Assembly: GCA_963725065.1 (NCBI GenBank)
Contig: CAVRXD010000037.1
Coordinates: 9,075 to 73,074, forward strand
Length of the DNA stretch: 64,000 nucleotides
Direction: 5' to 3'
From: VAZQ01 sp963725065
Lineage (GTDB): Bacteria; Pseudomonadota; Alphaproteobacteria; Rhizobiales; Xanthobacteraceae
How positions within the stretch are numbered: position 1 is the first letter of the stretch; the number at the start of each line of letters is the position of its first letter. The position numbers and the translations under genes are program-made. The notes beneath the pieces were generated by a model, which saw only the letters and a list, made by a program, of their open reading frames with translations, searched no databases and was not told where the DNA came from. Of the stretch, positions 35,124 to 43,693 are shown one piece after another.

Positions 35124-35417
35124 ATGGCCAAAGCGTATTGGATCGCGTGCTATCGTTCGATTAAAAATCAGGCCGACATGGACGCTTACGCCAAGCTCGC
35201 GGGGCCCGCCATCACCGGTGCCGGTGGACGTTTTCTGGCGCGCGACGTCGCGGCGGTAGCGTTCGAGGGAGGCGTCAAGCAACGCGTCGTAATCATCGAA
35301 TTCGACAGCGTCGACGCCGCGGTCGCCGCCCACGACGGTAAGGCTTATCAGCACGCGTTGAAGGTCTTCAACAACGCGGCCGATCGCGACATGCGGATCG
35401 TCGCGGGGCTGCCATAG
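35124..35417 (+). CDS. DUF1330 family protein
   Basis: The 97-residue ferredoxin-fold protein of the DUF1330 family has the opening AKAYWIACYRSIKNQADMDAY, the central GGRFLARDV, and VIIEFDSVDAAVAAHDGKAY. I use ATG 35124, 7 nt after GGAGGA; GTG 35118 is too close to it. The family's function is unknown. It precedes a cupin gene by 21 nt on the same strand. Confidence 0.88.
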   Translation: MAKAYWIACYRSIKNQADMDAYAKLAGPAITGAGGRFLARDVAAVAFEGGVKQRVVIIEFDSVDAAVAAHDGKAYQHALKVFNNAADRDMRIVAGLP

Positions 35418-35438
35418 CGCGCGGTCTGAGGTAAGCAC

Positions 35439-35843
35439 ATGCAAGTTTTCAATCTGCTCGCGGAGCAGGAATGGAACCCTCGGCACCACGTCGAGAAGGT
35501 GCTCGGCGAGATCGGCGAGGGCGACGTCACGGTCGCCTGCTGGGAGCCGGGCCAGATCAGCCCCAATCATTGTCATCCGGATGCGACCGAGATTTATTTC
35601 TGTTTCCAGGGCGGCGGGAAGATGCGCACGCCGAAGGAGACGGTCGACATCGTGCCGGGCGGGTTCGTGGTTCATCCTCCCGGCGAACTCCATGAATACA
35701 TCAACGGACCGCAGCGCACGCTGCTCTTCCGGGTGCGCTACGGCGGGAACATGTCGAGCCGCCATTTCGAGTGGCGCGGCAACACGCAGTGGACGCAAAA
35801 ACCGCGGGATGCCGAATATTTCCGCGCGCATCCGCCGGGGTGA
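35439..35843 (+). CDS. single-domain cupin protein
   Basis: The 134-residue cupin has a full metal-binding set: HCHPDATEIYFCFQGGG (two His, one Glu) and the later HPPGELHEY. It has no signal peptide, so it is cytoplasmic. It is probably cotranscribed with the DUF1330 gene and lies upstream of a 2-hydroxyacid dehydrogenase. It may be an isomerase or dioxygenase; nothing fixes the substrate. Confidence 0.85.
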   Translation: MQVFNLLAEQEWNPRHHVEKVLGEIGEGDVTVACWEPGQISPNHCHPDATEIYFCFQGGGKMRTPKETVDIVPGGFVVHPPGELHEYINGPQRTLLFRVRYGGNMSSRHFEWRGNTQWTQKPRDAEYFRAHPPG

Positions 35844-35991
35844 GGACTGCGCCGTATCCGTCCTCCGGACGGCCAGGCGGCCTGGGCCGTCCACCACCGC
35901 CGCCAGACTGCATCCGCGGCCCACCTGTTTGCGAGGGATGTGATGCCGGCGTTCAAGCAAGCATGAGATTGGAATCGAGGACTTCCGCGAC

Positions 35992-37041
35992 ATGAAGGAA
36001 AACGTGAAGCGCGTATTCTACGTGCGCCAGGTGGCGCATCCCTGTTATCTCGACCTCATGGCGCAACGGCCGGAAATCCGGATCGACAAGCTCGAGAACG
36101 AGACACCCGACGAAGCCGTCCAGCCGATCATCACCGCCGCGCATGCCTATCAGATCGGGTCGGCCCGCGACGAACTGCGTCCGCGCTTTCACGCCCAGCG
36201 CGACCTGCTGGCGCGCATGCCGAACCTGCTCGTCGTGTCCACCAGCGGCGCCGGCTACGACACCGTCGACGTCAAGGACTGCACCGAGGCCGGCGTGCTC
36301 GTCGTCAATCAGACCGGCGGCAACGCCGAGGCGGTGGCGGCGCATGTGGTCGCGATGATGCTCATGCTCTCCAAGCAGATCATCCAGACCAATCACGCCC
36401 TGCGGCGCGGCACCATGCGCGACCGCGCCGCCTTCATGGGCAATGACGTGCAGGGCCGTACCATCGGCATCGTCGGTCTCGGCAATGTCGGCCGCCGCAT
36501 CGCTGAACTCTGCCGCGGCCTGTTCGCCATGCAGGTGATCGCGTGCGATCCCTATCTCGATGCCGACACGATCAAGGCGCGCGCGGCGGTCAAGGTCACG
36601 CTCGACGAGCTGCTGCGGCGCGCCGACTTCGTATCCATCAACTGTCCGCTCGACGAGGGAACGCGCGGCATGATCGGCGCGCGGGAGTTCGCGCTGATGC
36701 AGCCCCATGCCTTTTTCATCACGACGGCCCGCGGCTTCATCCACGACGAGCGCGCGCTGGCCGAGGCGCTGCGGAGCAAGCAGATCGCCGGCGCCGGGAT
36801 CGACGTGTGGGACAAGGAGCCGCCGCCGCCCGATCATCCGCTGCTGCAGTTCGACAATGTGGTCGCGAGCCCGCACACCGCCGGCGTCACCCGCGAGGCG
36901 CGCGCCAATATGGGCCGGATCGCCGCCGAGCAGTTGATCATGACGCTCGACGGCAAGCGCCCGCCCCGCATCGTCAATCCGCAGGCATGGCCGGCCTATG
37001 CCAAGCGGTTCGAGCAGACGTTCGGATTCGCGCCCGAGTGA
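35992..37041 (+). CDS. D-isomer 2-hydroxyacid dehydrogenase
   Basis: This 349-residue NAD-dependent dehydrogenase has the Rossmann motif GIVGLGNVGRRIAEL. The catalytic set is Arg in TTARGFIHDE, Glu in DVWDKEPPP and His in ASPHTAGVT. It interconverts 2-keto and D-2-hydroxy acids, or related substrates such as phosphoglycerate. The C-terminal tail RIVNPQAWPAYAKRFEQ is seen in a branch often found near Bug receptors. It lies about 150 nt after the cupin. Confidence 0.9.
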   Translation: MKENVKRVFYVRQVAHPCYLDLMAQRPEIRIDKLENETPDEAVQPIITAAHAYQIGSARDELRPRFHAQRDLLARMPNLLVVSTSGAGYDTVDVKDCTEAGVLVVNQTGGNAEAVAAHVVAMMLMLSKQIIQTNHALRRGTMRDRAAFMGNDVQGRTIGIVGLGNVGRRIAELCRGLFAMQVIACDPYLDADTIKARAAVKVTLDELLRRADFVSINCPLDEGTRGMIGAREFALMQPHAFFITTARGFIHDERALAEALRSKQIAGAGIDVWDKEPPPPDHPLLQFDNVVASPHTAGVTREARANMGRIAAEQLIMTLDGKRPPRIVNPQAWPAYAKRFEQTFGFAPE

Positions 37042-37185
37042 GCGGACCAGCGAGTGCCGGGTTGGCAACGCGATCGCAGAGGCTGCGTTGCCGCTGTCTC
37101 GAAAGAGTAGCGGCCCCGTGCCTCGGGACACACGCGTTGCGTGCTGCTGAGCATAAGGACGAGAAGACTCTGCCAGACTGTAAAT

Positions 37186-38031
37186 CTAGCGCGAGCCGAA
37201 TTTGGTGAAGCGTCCGTCGCGATAGCGAAATAACGTGTCGGTCAATTCGTACGGTCCCTGGGCCTTGAATTTGGCAGTCAGCTCGCGCACCAGCTTCAAG
37301 CCGGACCGACTGCGGGAGCCGGTCACCAGCAGCGTATCGCGCGTCGGTATGGCGACGACGATATCGCCGTTGACCTGGATCTGTCCGCTCGACCAGATAT
37401 CGTCGATCAACAGCAAGCTGGCTTCGTAGTTGCCGCCGGCCGACATGAGCGCGACATCCCCGACGCGTCCCATCTCGATCTTCGGCAGGACGCGCTTGAG
37501 GTTCGCTACGGCAAGCGATCTCAACTCCTCGCGGCTGAGACCGAAATCCTCCTGGGTCGTGAGATATCGCATCCGGTTTGGATCGTCCTGCGCGTAGACA
37601 ATCACCAATTCGTCGTTGAAACGATCGGCGAGATGCTGCTGTGCGACGCCTTTTGCCTTGAGCGTGTTGTGGAGCTCGTCGAGCCACTGCCGGTCCTTGA
37701 TGACCGGAATGATGCGGGTGCGGTCGAGCCCTGCCTCCTTGCTCGCCGACTGCGAGAAAATCGCGGAGAAGGTCGCCACGAGATCGTCGAACCGCTGGGG
37801 ATCGAGCTTGTATTCGTTGTATGCGTTGTTGAGCTGGATATTGCGGACCAGACCATCCGTCTCCTTGATCGTCAATTTGAGATCGCCCGCGACCGACACG
37901 TTCGCCGACGGCCGCGTGCGCGCCAGAGCGCGCGCAAACTCCTGGGTGAAGGCCGGCGGTGTGAGCATCTCGGCGCAAATTGCCGCGCAAATGGCCACGA
38001 CAGAAAACAGCACTCCCAACAACGGCCGCAT
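37186..38031 (-). CDS. DUF1444 (YtpQ-like) protein with export signal
   Basis: The 281-residue protein has a signal peptide (MRPLLGVLFSVVAICAAICA). The body matches DUF1444 features: FARALARTRPSANVSVAGDL, IPVIKDRQWLDEL, LADRFNDELVIVYAQDDPNRMRYLT and LRSLAVANLKRVLP. I prefer ATG 38031 over 38142 because it begins the signal peptide. The family's role is unknown. The terminal strand LTDTLFRYRDGRFTKFG looks complete. Confidence 0.78.
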   Translation of the reverse strand: MRPLLGVLFSVVAICAAICAEMLTPPAFTQEFARALARTRPSANVSVAGDLKLTIKETDGLVRNIQLNNAYNEYKLDPQRFDDLVATFSAIFSQSASKEAGLDRTRIIPVIKDRQWLDELHNTLKAKGVAQQHLADRFNDELVIVYAQDDPNRMRYLTTQEDFGLSREELRSLAVANLKRVLPKIEMGRVGDVALMSAGGNYEASLLLIDDIWSSGQIQVNGDIVVAIPTRDTLLVTGSRSRSGLKLVRELTAKFKAQGPYELTDTLFRYRDGRFTKFGSR

Positions 38032-38331
38032 CCCACGCCCCCATCCGTGTTTAATGTTAGCGATCAGCGGCACGATGAAACTGGAAAATGGAGCGTCACC
38101 ACCGCAATGGGGGATTGGAACATAACAAGAACAGAAATGCAAGCTCTAACTGTATTTGCCGTGCCACGCACGCAACCCACGATGCCCGGGTTTCTTTCGG
38201 CCGATGAGAGCATTCGCCGGCCGATTGCGAGACGACGACAGCCCGAACGCGCAGACGATTGATCCGGTCGGACAGGAAGACAGTGGCGGGAAACGCAGAC
38301 AGGCCTTGGTCCAGTCGTCAACGACCGGTCA
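38032..38331. other. intergenic stretch with no gene seen
   Basis: This is a 300-bp gap upstream of the DUF1444 gene and downstream of the diguanylate cyclase stop. Short overlapping ORFs are low-complexity and do not resemble proteins. I see no hairpin with a T run. Confidence 0.5.
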
Positions 38332-39235
38332 CTACACAGCTTCCGCAAGGGTAGCCACGGTCATGTCCCTCGCGATCGCCGCTCGATTTCGTCCGCCACG
38401 CTTGGCTTCATAGAGCGCCGCGTCCGCTCTTTTGAGCAGGGCATGGATATCCGTCATGTCTGGATCTGCCTCGGCAATCCCAAGGCTTACCGAGAGGTCT
38501 ACGCCCTGTCCGTCGATAGTGGGGGTGCACGCTCGCACTTGCATGCGCAAGCGCTCCGCCAGAGCGAAAGCCGCCTCGCCGCTGGTCTCAGGCAGCAGCA
38601 GGCCAAACTCGTCGCCACCAAGTCGAGCCGCCGTGTCAGAACCTCGTCTGACCGAAGTGCACACCGATGCGATGATCTTAAGAACGTTATCGCCGAGGTC
38701 GTGGCCGAAGCGGTCATTGATAATCTTGAAGCGGTCGACATCAATCAGCAGCACGGAAAAAGGCCGGCGATAGCGCTGAAAGTGCGCCCATTCGGAGGCG
38801 CCAATCGCATCGAAATGCCGTCGATTGTAAAGTCCGGTCAATCCATCGGTGTTCGCCAAGGTCTTGAGATCGTCGGCGTCCCGTTCCGATTTCCCGCGCT
38901 CCCTGATTGCGGAAGGCAGCCACCGATGCAGGAGCAAGCCGAGCACAAGGCAGCCCGCGGCGACGTTGATGAGCTTCGGCACGATGAGCAAATAGGGATT
39001 CCCCAGGAGTTTGCTTATCTCGCTGGAAAACAGACCGTATTGACCGCCGAAATAAAGACCGAAGTAGACGTTCTCGACGATGTTACGGATGGTGTCGATG
39101 CCGATCACGGCCAGCAGCAGCCGCGTAGTTCCGAATGCTCGAGGATTGCGCGATATAAAAGACCACAATCGTTGCGAGAACGACGAGCCAAACAGTAACA
39201 ATCACCCAATAAATCAATGCGGCTGCGATACTCAT
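38332..39235 (-). CDS. membrane GGDEF diguanylate cyclase, split by a frameshift near the N-terminus
   Basis: The GGDEF domain is intact: LANTDGLTGLYNRRHFD, DVDRFKIINDRFGHDLGD, and RLGGDEFG, with an RGSD inhibitory site five residues before it. So it should make c-di-GMP and be product-inhibited. The frame with this domain starts poorly (ATG 39201). The neighbouring frame from ATG 39235 gives the good membrane helix AALIYWVIVTVWLVVLATIVVFYI, which should run straight into RNPRAFGTTRLLLAVIG. The switch is at about 39151-39156 and needs one base removed from GCGCGAT. I annotate the whole locus from 39235; as read, the first membrane helix is lost. Confidence 0.8.
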
Positions 39236-39494
39236 GATCGACCACGTTTCAGCGTATCCATGCGCGTCATTGCCAATACAACACGCCTGCCCCCCGACGT
39301 TGGTCAGACCTTCCAACTCTTAGGTTCAATCATTTCCGCAGTACGGCGTGAAAAAGGCTCTCCTTAGGGGCCCTTACAGCAAACGAAGCGCCATCATGCG
39401 CCTCCCATGGGTATCGCAGCGCGCACCCTACCCGCGCGCGACGATGCGCCCGATGGGGCGACGGTGTCCCCCCCGCCCTGGGCTGCATAGCTCC

Positions 39495-41270
39495 CTAAAG
39501 GCCGAACACGTACAGGATCGACGCCGTCGCGCTGTTCTTGAGCTCGGGCGCGTTCTGCAGGACGAAGAACGGCTGTTTCGAGCCCACCAGCACGGCGACG
39601 TACTGCCTGCCGTTGACCGAATAGCTGATGGGCGGAGCATTGATGCCCGAACCGACGTTATAGCTCCATACCTCCTTCAGCGTCTTGGCGTCGTGCGCCG
39701 TCAGCTCGCCGTCGGCGTGTCCGATGAAGACCAGGTTGCCGGCCGTCGCGAGCGCTCCACTGCTGTTCGGATACTCGAGCCGCAGATTGACCTTGGTCTC
39801 TCCCGTGGCCGGATCGATCGCCTTGAGGCTGCCGTAGAGACGTTCGCTCTGCTTGAAACCGCCGCCCGCGAAGCGCTCGCGCGGTTTGACCGGTCCCCCC
39901 TGGTCGACGAAATCCTTCTGCTCGACCGTGCTGAGGTAATTGCACCCCTCGAACGATGGAATGTACAGCAGATTGAGCTCGGGATTGTAGGCGCTGGGCT
40001 CCCAGTTCTTGCCGCCGAAGTGCGATGGACAGAGACGCTCGCCGGCCGGCTTGGCGCGCGAGCCGTGGCTGCCAGGGCTGTATTCCTGGACATCCATGTT
40101 GGGATTGTAGTTGAGCGGCCGACCGGTCTTGGGATCGAGTCCTGTTGTCCAGTTCAACTGATCGACATATTGCTTGCCGAGCACGAATGATCCGTTGGTG
40201 CGGTCAAGCGCGTAGTAGAAGCCGTTGCGAGCCGCGTGGACGACCAGTTTGCGGTCGACGCCGTCGACCTTGGCGTTGATGATCGGGTGCTCGGAGACTT
40301 CGTCGAAGTCGTAGGGATCCTGCGGCGTGTACTGGAAGCCCCACTTGATCTTGCCGTCGCTCGGGCTGAGCGCGAGTACGCTTGCCGCCCATTTGTTGTC
40401 GCCGGGCCGATATTCGGCATCCCAGTCCGGTCCGGCATTGCCGATGCCCTGGTAGAAGGTGTCGGTCTCCGGGTCATAGGTCGCCGTTTCCCACACCGAC
40501 CCACCGCCGTGCTTGTAGCGCTCCTTGCCGTCCTTCCAGGTCTCGCCGCCGGGCTCGCCGGGACCGGGAATGGTATGGGTGCGCCAAAGCTGCTTGCCGG
40601 TGTTCAGGTCGACGCCTTCAATGAAACCCCGGATGCCGAATTCACCGCCGGCCGCGCCCACAATACCGATGTCGCGAACCACCAGCGGCGCGAGCGTGAG
40701 CGTCTCGCCGATGCCGGGGTCGGCAACCTTGCGCTCCCATGCCATCTCGCCGGTCGCCTTGTTGAGAGAGAACATGCGTCCGTCGAGCGCGATCGAGATC
40801 ACCTTGTCCTTCCATAGCGCCACGCCGCGGTTGTTGACGCCGCAACACGCGACGTCGCCGGCCCAGGCTCGGTCGACGGCAGGATCGAATTTCCATTTGA
40901 TCGCGCCCTTCTTGCCGCTGGAGACGTCGATGGCATAGACCGAGCCCCACCCGTCGGTGACGTACATCATGCCATCCTCGACAATGGGCGTGCCTTCGAG
41001 GTTGCCGAACTTGTAGCGGCCACCGCTTTCGTATCCACCAAGAGCGACACTGAAGACGGGCTTCAGGTTCTTGACCGTGTCGGTATTGATCTCCTTGAGC
41101 TGGGAGAACCGGTAGCCCTCATAGTTCCCGTGGTGAAGCAGCCAGTTCTGCGGTTCCTTGCCGACGTTGAGCGAGCGCTCGAACGTCATGTCGGCCGCGC
41201 GCGCAGGCGTGAGCGCGGTCGCCACGAGCAATGAACTCGTTACGGCACCAGCAATTGCCAGGGCTTTCAT
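39495..41270 (-). CDS. PQQ-dependent alcohol dehydrogenase, lanthanide-type (XoxF/ExaF-like)
   Basis: The 591-residue periplasmic quinoprotein has a signal peptide ending ARAAD and an eight-bladed propeller. The adjacent Cys pair Cys142-Cys143 (DVACCGVNN) forms the strained disulfide ring of PQQ alcohol dehydrogenases. The active-site stretch QYTPQDPYDFDEVSE has the catalytic Asp321 followed two residues later by Asp323. A second Asp here is the hallmark of lanthanide-using enzymes; calcium MxaF has Ala. It oxidises primary alcohols or aldehydes and passes electrons to cytochrome c. No xoxG, xoxJ or pqq genes are in the window. Confidence 0.88.
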   Translation of the reverse strand: MKALAIAGAVTSSLLVATALTPARAADMTFERSLNVGKEPQNWLLHHGNYEGYRFSQLKEINTDTVKNLKPVFSVALGGYESGGRYKFGNLEGTPIVEDGMMYVTDGWGSVYAIDVSSGKKGAIKWKFDPAVDRAWAGDVACCGVNNRGVALWKDKVISIALDGRMFSLNKATGEMAWERKVADPGIGETLTLAPLVVRDIGIVGAAGGEFGIRGFIEGVDLNTGKQLWRTHTIPGPGEPGGETWKDGKERYKHGGGSVWETATYDPETDTFYQGIGNAGPDWDAEYRPGDNKWAASVLALSPSDGKIKWGFQYTPQDPYDFDEVSEHPIINAKVDGVDRKLVVHAARNGFYYALDRTNGSFVLGKQYVDQLNWTTGLDPKTGRPLNYNPNMDVQEYSPGSHGSRAKPAGERLCPSHFGGKNWEPSAYNPELNLLYIPSFEGCNYLSTVEQKDFVDQGGPVKPRERFAGGGFKQSERLYGSLKAIDPATGETKVNLRLEYPNSSGALATAGNLVFIGHADGELTAHDAKTLKEVWSYNVGSGINAPPISYSVNGRQYVAVLVGSKQPFFVLQNAPELKNSATASILYVFGL

Positions 41271-41639
41271 CGCAGTTTCTCCCTTGACCCGCCGGTGCGG
41301 TCATGGCCGGCATGTTGCTTTTGAATTGTTAGCGAATTCGCATGAGCGCATGCGAATGCAGACCGCTGGAACGCGACATCAGCGTAGTCCTTGGCGGAAC
41401 TTGCGGTCAACACGCCGCCAGACGAAGAGGCTGCTTGCTGCAACCTCTCAACGCGGCCAGCATTGAGGAGCGCCCAGCTGCCGGAACACGCGGAGCGCCG
41501 GGCAAGAGTTGATACGACAAGCACGAACTGCCCTTGCGAGCGGTCCGCACCAGGGTAAAGCTAACGGCGGTGACGGACCGTGCGATTGCTCAGGCTCGAG
41601 AGTTGCAGCTGCGGGCGCGAGGTCGAACAGGGTGCATCC
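41271..41639. other. divergent promoter region between the PQQ dehydrogenase and a WbuC-like gene
   Basis: This 370-bp gap contains no convincing gene. It is more AT-rich near 41310-41345 and holds the perfect inverted repeat at 41336-41357. It should carry the promoter of the dehydrogenase on the minus strand and probably that of the plus-strand gene. Confidence 0.5.
41336..41357. promoter_or_regulatory. operator-like inverted repeat upstream of the PQQ dehydrogenase
   Basis: ATTCGCATG and CATGCGAAT are perfect 9-bp arms around AGCG. The repeat is centred about 75 bp upstream of the dehydrogenase start, and a second overlapping palindrome, GCGAATTCGC, adjoins it. The placement suits a dimeric regulator; no regulator gene is adjacent. 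Confidence 0.5.
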
Positions 41640-42131
41640 ATGACACAATCCGAAGCATCGCAGCTGGTTGGTCGCGAGCAATTGGCTCCGCTCCTGGAAG
41701 CCGCGGCAGCCAGCACGCGGAAGCGCTCGCATCTGCTTCTGCACGCAGATCAGCAGGATCAGGTGCAACGGCTGTTGATTGCGCTCGAACCGGAGAGCTA
41801 CGTCCGCCCGCATGTGCACGGCGAACAATGGGAGATGATCGTACTGCTGCGCGGCCGGTTCGATTTCCTGATCTTCGATCCGCAAGCGGAGCTGCTGCAG
41901 CGCCTGGCCATGAGCATCGCTTCCCCGGTCGTGCAGATCCCGCGCGGCACGTGGCACAGCGGCGTGGCGCTCGCGCCGGAAACACTGGTGCTGGAGATAA
42001 AGCCCGGCCCTTATCGGCCAAACGAATTCGCACCATGGGCTCCCGAGGAAGGCGAGCCCGCCAGCGGCGCGTTTGTGCACTGGGCCGCAGGCGCGAGGGT
42101 GGGAAGCAAATGGCGTTCCCAGGTCGCGTGA
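41640..42131 (+). CDS. WbuC-family cupin-fold protein
   Basis: The 163-residue protein starts MTQSEASQLV. It has the WbuC-type core RSHLLLHADQQDQVQRLLIALEP, then VRPHVHGEQWEMIVLLRGRFDFLIFD and QIPRGTWHSGVALAPETLVLEIKPGPY. His residues in RPHVHGEQWE could bind a metal. WbuC proteins often accompany polysaccharide genes, but no such genes are adjacent here. I chose ATG 41640, as the upstream extension is not family-like. Confidence 0.82.
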   Translation: MTQSEASQLVGREQLAPLLEAAAASTRKRSHLLLHADQQDQVQRLLIALEPESYVRPHVHGEQWEMIVLLRGRFDFLIFDPQAELLQRLAMSIASPVVQIPRGTWHSGVALAPETLVLEIKPGPYRPNEFAPWAPEEGEPASGAFVHWAAGARVGSKWRSQVA

Positions 42132-42142
42132 TTTAGCGCGCG

Positions 42143-42319
42143 GTGCATCGCCTCGCCTTCATTGCCGCCTTGGACCTTCATTTGCCACGGAAGGTGGCGC
42201 TGCTGCGCTTCTTCGGCCCGCTGGGCGGCTGGCTCACACTGGCGTGGATCGCCGCGGTCTCCGTCCTGATGCTCGCAGGCATGATCGGCCGTCCGCTCCT
42301 GCGCGAGACTCCAGCCTGA
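42143..42319 (+). CDS. possible small single-pass membrane protein
   Basis: A 58-codon frame from GTG 42143 gives a basic amphipathic start (HLPRKVALLRFFG) and one strong membrane helix, WLTLAWIAAVSVLMLAGMIG. It lies 11 nt after the WbuC-like stop. The start codon and ribosome site are weak (no clear GGAG), so it could be chance. Codon use resembles its neighbours. Confidence 0.35.
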   Translation: MHRLAFIAALDLHLPRKVALLRFFGPLGGWLTLAWIAAVSVLMLAGMIGRPLLRETPA

Positions 42320-42503
42320 GCGTCTGCGCTCGCTGAACCTGGAGCGCGTTCACGAGGCGTCGTTCGTGCCGCACCCGCTCGGCGCAACGGCTGACCAGCG
42401 CCGAATCGCAACAATCCGGCAAGAACGGCCAAGCGCCGGCAATTCCGAGCGGAACGGGCGCAGCCAAAACGGCGTTGTGTTCGGATTGACCCGGAGCTCC
42501 CCG

Positions 42504-42842
42504 ATGAATGCGCCAACCAGCCTCGACGAGACCATACGCCGAGCCCAAGACATCCTGTGGAGCGCGCTCCCGCCCGGCGTGGCGCGAACCTCCGCGGTCG
42601 TCGAGCTCAAGGAACTCCTGTGGTCGACGCAGACCAGGGAAGCGCTCGCGCTCGCCAGCGACAACTATCTGGCGTTCGCGTTGCGCGAAAGCCGTATGGC
42701 GCTCGCCGACGCGTCCGCGTGGCCGGACAAGACCTTGTCGGCGTTATGGACAATTCTCGACGATCCCGCGCTCAACGCTGCGCTCGGCATTCCCCACGAT
42801 TTCTGCGCGAACGCTGCCAAGCGGGATCATCCGTGGCGCTGA
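42504..42842 (+). CDS. hypothetical protein
   Basis: The 112-residue soluble protein starts MNAPTSLDETIRRAQDILW at ATG 42504, with CCGGAGC upstream. It is helical and has no recognisable domain; a Trp-rich middle (ASAWPDKTLSALWTILDD) is the only notable feature. An in-frame ATG at 42366 would add a low-complexity leader that I reject. Confidence 0.5.
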   Translation: MNAPTSLDETIRRAQDILWSALPPGVARTSAVVELKELLWSTQTREALALASDNYLAFALRESRMALADASAWPDKTLSALWTILDDPALNAALGIPHDFCANAAKRDHPWR

Positions 42843-42884
42843 CGGCAGTGGAGAAACCTCTCCCGTTCGCCTGATGGAAATGTG

Positions 42885-43142
42885 TCAGCTGCGCCTGCGG
42901 TCGCAGACCACTTTCAGGCCGTTGTTGTCGAGCCAGCGGCCGCCGAGACGAACCTGTCGACACCCGGACGGTAGCGGTCGGCAGCCGATGGGGCCACACT
43001 CGATCTGGGCCCCGTTCGCGGGAGCCCTTTGACCGGCGTCCCGGTTCGGACTTTGGGAAAAAGCGCCGCCTTGCGCGGCTGCAGGTTGCGCGATCAGAAC
43101 AAACAGCAATGTGCACAACAGCGGGCTTTTGCGGCGAGCCAT
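42885..43142 (-). CDS. small secreted Cys-rich hypothetical protein
   Basis: The 85-residue product has a clear signal peptide (MARRKSPLLCTLLFVLIAQPAAAQ). The short mature part has four Cys spaced as in CGPIGCRPLPSGCRQV and KVVCDRR, which could form two disulfides. I recognise no family, though I associate this plan with small periplasmic proteins of Bradyrhizobiaceae. It is 10 nt downstream of another small minus-strand gene. Confidence 0.6.
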   Translation of the reverse strand: MARRKSPLLCTLLFVLIAQPAAAQGGAFSQSPNRDAGQRAPANGAQIECGPIGCRPLPSGCRQVRLGGRWLDNNGLKVVCDRRRS

Positions 43143-43152
43143 CGGCGGAAGC

Positions 43153-43335
43153 TCAGCCGCGCTTGGGCGTCAGCGTCGCGTCTCTTACCGGTATTTCCGG
43201 CACGATCGACGGCGCCGCAATCTCACGCTCGCGTTGGCGCAGCCACTCGCGGGTTTCCTTCCGGCGTCTCTCGGCCTCCCAATGTCCGGTGTATCCGGGT
43301 TCGTAAGGGAGGATGAATTTGGAGGTCTGGAACAT
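43153..43335 (-). CDS. small hypothetical protein
   Basis: The 60-residue protein starts MFQTSKFILPYEPGYTGHWEAE at ATG 43335, with GGAGAT at good spacing. The rest is rich in Arg and Glu (ERRRKETREWLRQREREI). It has no signal or domain. The strong ribosome-binding site makes a real gene likely. It is probably cotranscribed with the Cys-rich protein behind it. Confidence 0.55.
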   Translation of the reverse strand: MFQTSKFILPYEPGYTGHWEAERRRKETREWLRQREREIAAPSIVPEIPVRDATLTPKRG

Positions 43336-43693
43336 GGATATCTCCTTCGTAGCATAACGACGAGTCGCCAGCCCCCGTTCCATCCCCCCGGCGCGCCAAG
43401 ATGAAGTAACAGCCGATTCTCGCCGGCGCGCGCCGATCTCCCGATCGAGAAGCTGGACATGGGTCGGCCCAATGCCGTTCACCAGCCTCCCGTCATGACG
43501 GATGCGTGATGCGTGACGGAAAAATTGCCGGCGAGCCGCGCAAGGGCCGGAAACCAGCCTTCTTTCTCAAAATTCCGAAGGGGGAAACCCGAACGGCGAA
43601 GGCCCACGCAGGGCTCCGTTAAGATTCCGTTTAACTATGGGGCCGATCATTCCGGGCGCGACCCAGGGAGTCTGGGTGACAGAGGGTTGAGTG

